A stretch of DNA of 64,000 nt from Pyxicephalus adspersus (lineage: Eukaryota; Chordata; Amphibia; Anura; Pyxicephalidae). Position 1 is the stretch's first letter. Each line of letters starts with the position of its first letter. Positions 58,313 through 64,000 of the stretch are shown piece after piece. The DNA is taken from NCBI RefSeq assembly GCF_032062135.1, contig NC_092859.1, positions 35,421,772 to 35,485,771 of the forward strand. Reading direction: 5' to 3'. The position numbers and the translations under genes are program-made. Below the pieces are notes generated by a model, which saw only the letters and a program-made list of their open reading frames with translations, ran no database searches and was not told the origin of the DNA.

Positions 58313-58905
58313 AGGGGTGTCGAACTCAATTACACAGAGGGCCAAAATTAAAAACAAGCCAACCTTGAAATTCATTGAAAAAATTGAGGAAGTTTTTCCT
58401 TCTCATTAGATATAAAACCTTTTCATATGGAAACAAGGAGGTTTTGCTTTTTATTCAATCTGGAACAAGTCTATAATAGAGAAAGAGCACAAGAATATTT
58501 TTTATTTTATTTAAGAAAAAATCTTAAGCCTCTTTCTCTATTTGTAGTCTTCTGAGTTAAATTTAAATGCTAACCATTTTGCTTAGGCTAACAATAATAA
58601 TAACACATTTCTTCTTTAAAATCCAAACTTTCAAGTCCATGCCTTGGAGTAGCAGGGAAAAGTACATAAAGAAAACATTTATTGAAGGTCCACCCCCCAT
58701 ACCTGGTAACTCTTCTTGGATTCTAGTTCATCAATGTTAGGGGTCTGGCTCTGAGCTGAAGAAATCATCAGGATGAGTTCATCAGTAAGACAACTCCTGT
58801 GCGATGTTTTGTTTATCTTCATCTTGGAGAATAGTTGCTCTATGTGATGCCGAACAAAAAAGCAGTTGAGCAGCTTGGGTATGGAGCTGAGGCATTGTGT
58901 CACAG
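58313..58905 (-). pseudogene. hAT transposon remnant with the C-terminal end of its transposase
   Basis: The left end, CAGGGGTGTCGAACTCAATT (58313 on), is a typical hAT terminus. On the minus strand, 58679-58860 encodes HIEQLFSKMKINKTSHRSCL and TDELILMISSAQSQTPNIDE, the dimerisation end of a GTF2IRD2/SCAN-like hAT transposase. The upstream frame is broken and the other terminus was not found. Confidence 0.65.
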
Positions 58906-59784
58906 ATCCTTGTTACAAGGAAATTGTGCAGCGCCCACAGCGTCATACACTTGGCACACTGGCAGTAAGGTTGCATTTGCTGCATTTACCCCTCACTTTC
59001 CTCTCACCAGGGATCACTGCTGCTTGAACAACTGCTACGCCTGAAAAGGCCTATCAGTTACCCCATTACCAATCCCAGGTGCCTAGCAGTTACCAGTAGA
59101 AACTCAGGAGCAGTAAACTGACCAGTTTTTTTACTGCAAAATACTGCAAACTAAGGCTATCTTGTTACACCACATTGATTACACTACTACAAAGAAATTC
59201 ACTCCTAAAACACAGGAACACTAGGAAGTTGGATCAAAACACACAGCACTGGACAGCTAGGGCATATTACAAAAAAATGTAAAAATTGGACTAACAGGCT
59301 AGGCATTAGAAAGTTGAAACAAAGTATAGGGGGTAGGTGGAACACTGACATATTAAGGATTACTGCATTGTCTTGCTTCGCTCACTTTTTGACCACCCGG
59401 CTTAAAAAAATTTCTGGGGTGAACACTGGGATCTACTTACTTTTTTACATTACTGTATATTTGACAGTATAAAAGCCATGTACAGTTGTGTCTAGAATAT
59501 TAGCAGTGTGTTTAACGGGGAATAAAGCTCAAAATCTTTATATTAGCTTTTTTCCATACACACAACCAATTGGGAACACTGCACGTTCTAATCCAAATCA
59601 AAATAGAAAGAAAAGATCAAAGTTGTGTCATTCCTTTACAGAAAGTGACAAAAAGGGAATATTCAACTGTTAAAAATTAGAAGTGTCTACATTCTTCTTT
59701 AGAAGCTTAATCATTCACTGAATAAAATTGAAAAATGTTTCAAGATTTTGTTTTCCAAAGAGTCACTGAACTAATATTTAGTTA

Positions 59785-61080
59785 TATAACCACTGTTTCT
59801 GAGAACTGATTCAAATTAGTGTTGCGTGGAGTTAACCAAGTTCTGGCACATGTGAACAGGTATTCCAGCCCATGGTGATTGGACTACATTCCACATATAC
59901 TCTAAATTTCTTAGTTTGTTCAGGAACAGCCTTTTTATGTTCCCCTTAAGTTTTCGGTTGAATTGAGGTCCAGGGATTGGGCTGGCCACTGCATAACATT
60001 AATCTTGTTGGCCTACAGCCAAAATGTTGCTCGTTTACTGGTGTGTTTGGGACTGTTGTGTTGTTGAAACACCCATTTCATGGGCATTTCCTCTGGCAGA
60101 GGCCAACATGACCTCTTCAAATATTTTAATGTATTTAAACTGATCCACGATCATTGGTATGCAATAAATAAGCCCAACACCATAGTGTGAGAAACATCCC
60201 CATATCATGATGCTTGCACCACCATGCTTTACTGTCTTCACAGTGTACTGTGGCTTTAATTCAATGTTTGGGGGTCATCTGACAACCTGACTAAAGCTAC
60301 GTACACACGTCAGATTTTTATCGCCCGATAATCAGCATCGGCCAATTTTCGGGCGAAAATCTGCCGTGTGTACAGTCGGTGTCGTCCATCGTCCGGACAG
60401 ACGACCGACCTGCCGGATCCACGGACGATGGACGACAGCCGATCCTAATGAAAGGGAAGGGGAGAGCGCGCAGCAGGGTGCCGCTCCGTCGCTCTCCCCC
60501 TCCCCTCTCCATAGAGCATGAACGGTACAGCACCGTTCATGCATCGTGCACTCCCTTGTCGTTGGAAAGGATCGTGAAAGATCCTTTCCAACGACAAAAA
60601 TTGGAAGCGTGTACGCAGCTCAAGGCCCCTAGATTCAAAGGAACAATCTTGCTTTAATCAGTCCACAAAATGTTGTGCTGTTTATCTTTAGGCTAGTCAT
60701 TGTGTTCTTTGGCAAACTGTAACTCCTTCAACACATTTGCAACATTGGGACTTTGCAGGGGCTTCTTGCTGATATCGGTAGTTTGGCTTTGCATAGGCGT
60801 CTTCTAATTGTAACAGAACTCACTGGTAACTTTACATCTTCTTTGATCTTCCTGGAGCTGATCATTGGCTGGATTAATGTCAATTTTTCTATCCATTCGA
60901 ATGGTATTTTCCATTTTGTTCCCCATGTCTTCAGGTGCCATTTTAAAGCATTTGAGATGGTTTTTAGCTGAGCAGCCCATCATTTTCTGCAGTTCTTATT
61001 ATGTTTTCCCCTCTTCAATCAACTTTTTAATCAAAGTACACTGTTCTTCTGAACAATGCCTGAAACAATCATTTTACTCA
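59785..61080 (-). pseudogene. Tc1 transposase, broken by stops and a nested MITE
   Basis: Minus-strand blocks in order: the DNA-binding part with KIKEDVKLPVSSVTIRRRLC (about 60790-60850), FCGLIKARLFL (about 60640-60680, corresponding to the WTDESK region with the first catalytic Asp changed), then after the MITE VKHGGASIMIWGCFSHYGVG (60172-60232) and a tail ending in the GYTT-like region near 59790. Several stops and frameshifts separate them, so no functional protein is possible. Confidence 0.75.
60295..60620 (+). mobile_element. Harbinger-type MITE, family B, copy 3, nested in Tc1
   Basis: The ends AGCTACGTACACAC and GTGTACGCAGCT are inverted repeats, flanked by TAA (60292-60294) and CAA (60621-60623), a TAA target duplication with one change. 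The host Tc1 text continues on both sides. A perfect 18-base stem with a 6-base loop lies at 60556-60597. Confidence 0.85.
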
Positions 61081-61744
61081 GAATTGCAAAGAGAACTGCA
61101 CTATAACCAGCATGAACAACATTTACTGCTTTCCTTCCTTAAATAAGGGTCGTAACTGACACCTGGAACAGAATGTGCAGTGTTCCCAATAGAAATAAGT
61201 GTGTTTATAAGGATTTGGAGCTGCTTTTTTTCTGAACACACCTGTATGTTTTACTCCAGACAAAAATATAAAGAAAGTTTTGATTATGTATACATTTAAA
61301 TGAAAGCTGACAATATAAAACTATTTAAAACTTCGCATAAAATGAATAACTGACCAAGCAATCCCTTTAAATCTTATAGTTTGTTGTTTCCTTAAACATA
61401 TAAGACAGAAGGGATGGGCTACCATTAGTGATTAGTCCTTGAAAATGTTTTTGATAAAGAGAGGACAGAGGTGGAAAAATCAGATGATAAACAGATAACC
61501 CGCTTTTTTTCATATTTCAAGTTTATTAAGAAAGTTAAGTACAAATTTATGGAAAGGTTCAAAAATTCTACTTGAGGTATTCTATGTGATATGTCATAAC
61601 TTGTTATGGTATAGTCTAATAATTTGGTATTCTATTAAAGGGAAAATTTGTTATTCTAGTAACTGATGTATGTAAATTAGAAGCGTTTTTTTTTTTTTTC
61701 TTTATGACATTGTGGTGTTATTGAGCTATTGTTTTTGTTGTTCT

Positions 61745-62830
61745 TTTCAGCATGGATCAATGGTCTCTGTTAACTTTATTTTAAAGCTGTAATACATATA
61801 TATATATATATATATATATTGTGCTTCCAAAGCAATCTATAGTAGTTGCTGAATTTACTTCCTGGGGGAGCCTTTTCGCCTTTTCCACATTTTTTACATA
61901 CTTTACAGCGAAGAATCCCTTCCTTATCAGAAGCCTAAACTTCTTTTCCTCCAGATGCAAAGAGTGCCCTCTTGTTCTTTGTAACGATCTTAATGTGAAT
62001 AGTTGGTAAGTGATTTATACAGGGTGATCATATCCCACCTTAAATGTCTCTTCTTAAGGTAGAAGAGATTTAGTTCAGCTAATCTATTCTTTTAGCTAAG
62101 CTTCTCTATTCCTTTTATTAGTTTAGTTGCCCAAAACTGGACTGCATATTCCAGATGTGGTCTGACCAATGCTTTGTACAATGGGCAGGATAATGTCTCC
62201 ATCTCTGCAGTCTATTCCTCCTTTAATACAAGAAAGTACTTTGCTAACTTTAGATATTGCCGCTTAACATTGCATGCTATTATTAAGTCTATCATCTGCC
62301 AGAACTCCTTTTCCATTTCTGACTCCCCCAAATCTATTCCCCCTAGACAGTATGAAGCATGCATGTTGTTAGCTCCCAAGTACTTAACTTTACATTCATC
62401 AATATTAAATGTCATTTTCCACTTTCTGCTGCCCAATCAAACAGTACATCCAGGTCTGCTTGTAGATTGTAATACCACTACATAGTTTGGTGACATCTGC
62501 AAACACAGAAATGGTACTTTTAATACCAAACTCATATATATATTTTTATAAAGATGTTAAACAGTAAAGGTCCCTACACTGAACTCTGGGGTACACCACT
62601 AATAACCTTGGACCAATCAGAATATGAATCATTAATCACTACTCTCTGGATGGGGTCTTTAAGCCAGTGCTCTATCCGTTTACAGATTGACTTTTGTAAA
62701 CTTATTGACCCTAACTTACATAGTAACCATCTGTAGGGCACTGTGTCAAATGCTTTGATGGGGACACTTACATGTAAGCTAATGAATCAATTTCCTCACT
62801 TTTTTGCATGGTTCTGTCAGCCATCCTGTC
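61745..62830 (-). mobile_element. CR1-like LINE, 3' half with remains of reverse transcriptase
   Basis: On the minus strand, GVPQSSV then GPLLFNIF (about 62565-62600), VFADDTKL-like text near 62490, TFNIDECKVKYLGANN (about 62380-62430) and [20 protein letters not shown] (about 62115-62175) follow the order of a CR1/Rex-type reverse transcriptase C-terminal half. A 3' tail runs to about 61745. Stops and frameshifts are frequent. (TA)n at 61796-61819 interrupts the tail. Confidence 0.7.
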
Positions 62831-64000
62831 ACACTGCCCCTTCAATATAACACAAACATCATATGGAACAGGGCATGCAAGCTTAAATCATGCCTATTCA
62901 CCCAGCCATCACAATCAAAGACTTTTTCGGTGCCATATCAGATGATCTAACACTCAGGAGACCAGTGTGACTATTGGCAGCATTTATAATCCTGTCACAG
63001 ACAGTAAAGAAGATGCACAAATTACAATTCACTATTATATTTACCCTTACACAACTATCACAGTTTTATTTAAAACCTAACACTGTTAAGTCATTTATGC
63101 CATATGACCTCTCCCTTCTTTATAAATAATATAATTGGTCCATTATGTGTTTTACAGAAAAAAACAATATAGCCCCTGTTTACAAGGCAGCCCTCTAAGG
63201 ATAAAATTGAGGAGTAATTGTGGAGGAACATATGTAACCTTCAATAAGTTCTGATTTCAGCCCCAATGAACATATTTGAGATGAATTGGAATGCACATTA
63301 CTAACCAGGTCTTCTGGTCCAACATCATTACCTGATTTGATGACAAATGTGCATTTGCTTTGGTTATGGTCACTTCTGGCCACACCACAACTGCAACAGC
63401 AAAACAAAACAGTTTCATATTTTCAGAAATGTTCCTATACCCTAGCAAATCTTCACTCTTTACACTTTAACACAAATATAAACATAACCCATAAATGTCA
63501 CTTTACTCAATCAATTCTTAAATATAAACATGATACCTAGGCTTGAACCTTAAACTTAAAGCTACCCTGACAGTAGCTAAAAGCAGTCAGACACAAATCA
63601 TAAAATGTAGGATGCAGGCATGAGTCAATACAAAGGTGTGGGAGTTAAGTTTTCAGCTGGTGCCACTCCAAAATCTGGTCACTCCAGCCATGGGTTCCAA
63701 CCAGGCTCTGAGTCTCATCACCTCCCATCCCTGCAGATATAGAACTTAGGCCACACACTTCTTCCAACTATATTCAAAGTCATTTGCAGAGACTCTCCAC
63801 TTGTTCCTCTCCTGCAAAGTGTTCTTCTGCTTGTTAAGGCTTTACAACTAGGAATTAATACAGGGCAACACATATGAGAGGACAGAAATGAATGAAATCA
63901 CTCTTCCACTGGATTATTACCCACCTGAGCGTTACACTGATTTCTAGATTTCTGTTCCAAAAGCGTCACAGGTTTTCATGAAATTTTTTTTTTTTAAATT
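62831..64000. other. intergenic, nothing recognised
   Basis: AT-rich DNA. The 63-84-codon frames around 63195-63540 on both strands overlap each other and show no family signature. Confidence 0.45.

Larger units (their letters stand above)
59483..61244 (-). mobile_element. Tc1-type transposon, end to end but inactive
   Basis: The left end CAGTTGTGTCTAGAATATTAG and the reverse-complemented right end CAGGTGTGTTCAGAAAAAAAG are inverted repeats. TA dinucleotides flank both (59481-59482 and 61245-61246). The interior on the minus strand is a transposase pseudogene. A Harbinger-type MITE is inserted at 60295-60620; without it the element is about 1.43 kb, normal for Tc1. Confidence 0.85.

Noticed and set aside
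52736..64000. Expected downstream neighbour MTERF2
   Set aside because: No mTERF-like frame was found; the neighbour must lie beyond the window or the local order differs.

Overview
The window looks like vertebrate nuclear DNA, most probably from an anuran amphibian (a ranoid frog is my inference). One long, intron-rich gene dominates and is recognisable exon by exon as cryptochrome 1 (CRY1). It keeps a tail exon that mammals lack but birds and frogs have. The surrounding DNA is AT-rich and full of small DNA transposons of the kind that crowd frog genomes: TWA-flanked Harbinger-type MITEs, TTAA-flanked T2/Kolobok-like MITEs, Tc1, hAT and CR1-like LINE fragments.

Layout. 1-15 kb is intergenic and repeat-rich: a solo LTR with an exact 5-bp target duplication (536-1346), a broken transposon-type gene on the minus strand (1600-2432), several MITEs, a 940-base assembly gap lying inside a DNA transposon (8817-9756), and a LINE-like repeat (14340-14948). 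15.03-16.24 kb is the CpG-rich CRY1 promoter and 5' leader, with a D-box, CRE-like sites, GC boxes, a TATA-like box, an E'-box/E-box pair and two short upstream ORFs. CRY1 coding exons run from 16241 to 50265 on the plus strand: 13 coding exons, 616 codons, every junction GT-AG and in phase. Intron 1 is 18.8 kb. A 3' UTR intron begins 4 bases after the stop, and the 3' UTR probably ends near 52.6-52.7 kb. From 52.7 to 64 kb there is no recognisable gene. That stretch holds a ~0.9-kb fold-back element, a hAT transposase remnant, a nearly end-to-end but dead Tc1 element with a Harbinger-type MITE nested inside it, and the 3' half of a CR1-like LINE.

Function. CRY1 is the light-independent repressor of the vertebrate clock: with PER it blocks CLOCK:BMAL1. 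The main regulatory observation is that intron 1 carries six perfect ROR/REV-ERB elements (WAWNTRGGTCA), two of them as an exact inverted pair forming a hairpin, against two found in the remaining ~44 kb by the same hand scan. Intron 1 also has three perfect D-boxes, and the promoter has a D-box and an E'/E-box pair. This is the combination (E-box and D-box in the promoter, RORE in intron 1) known to set the delayed phase of mammalian Cry1. No bacterial-type system, CRISPR array, rRNA or tRNA gene was seen. Most short open frames are chance or lie inside repeats.
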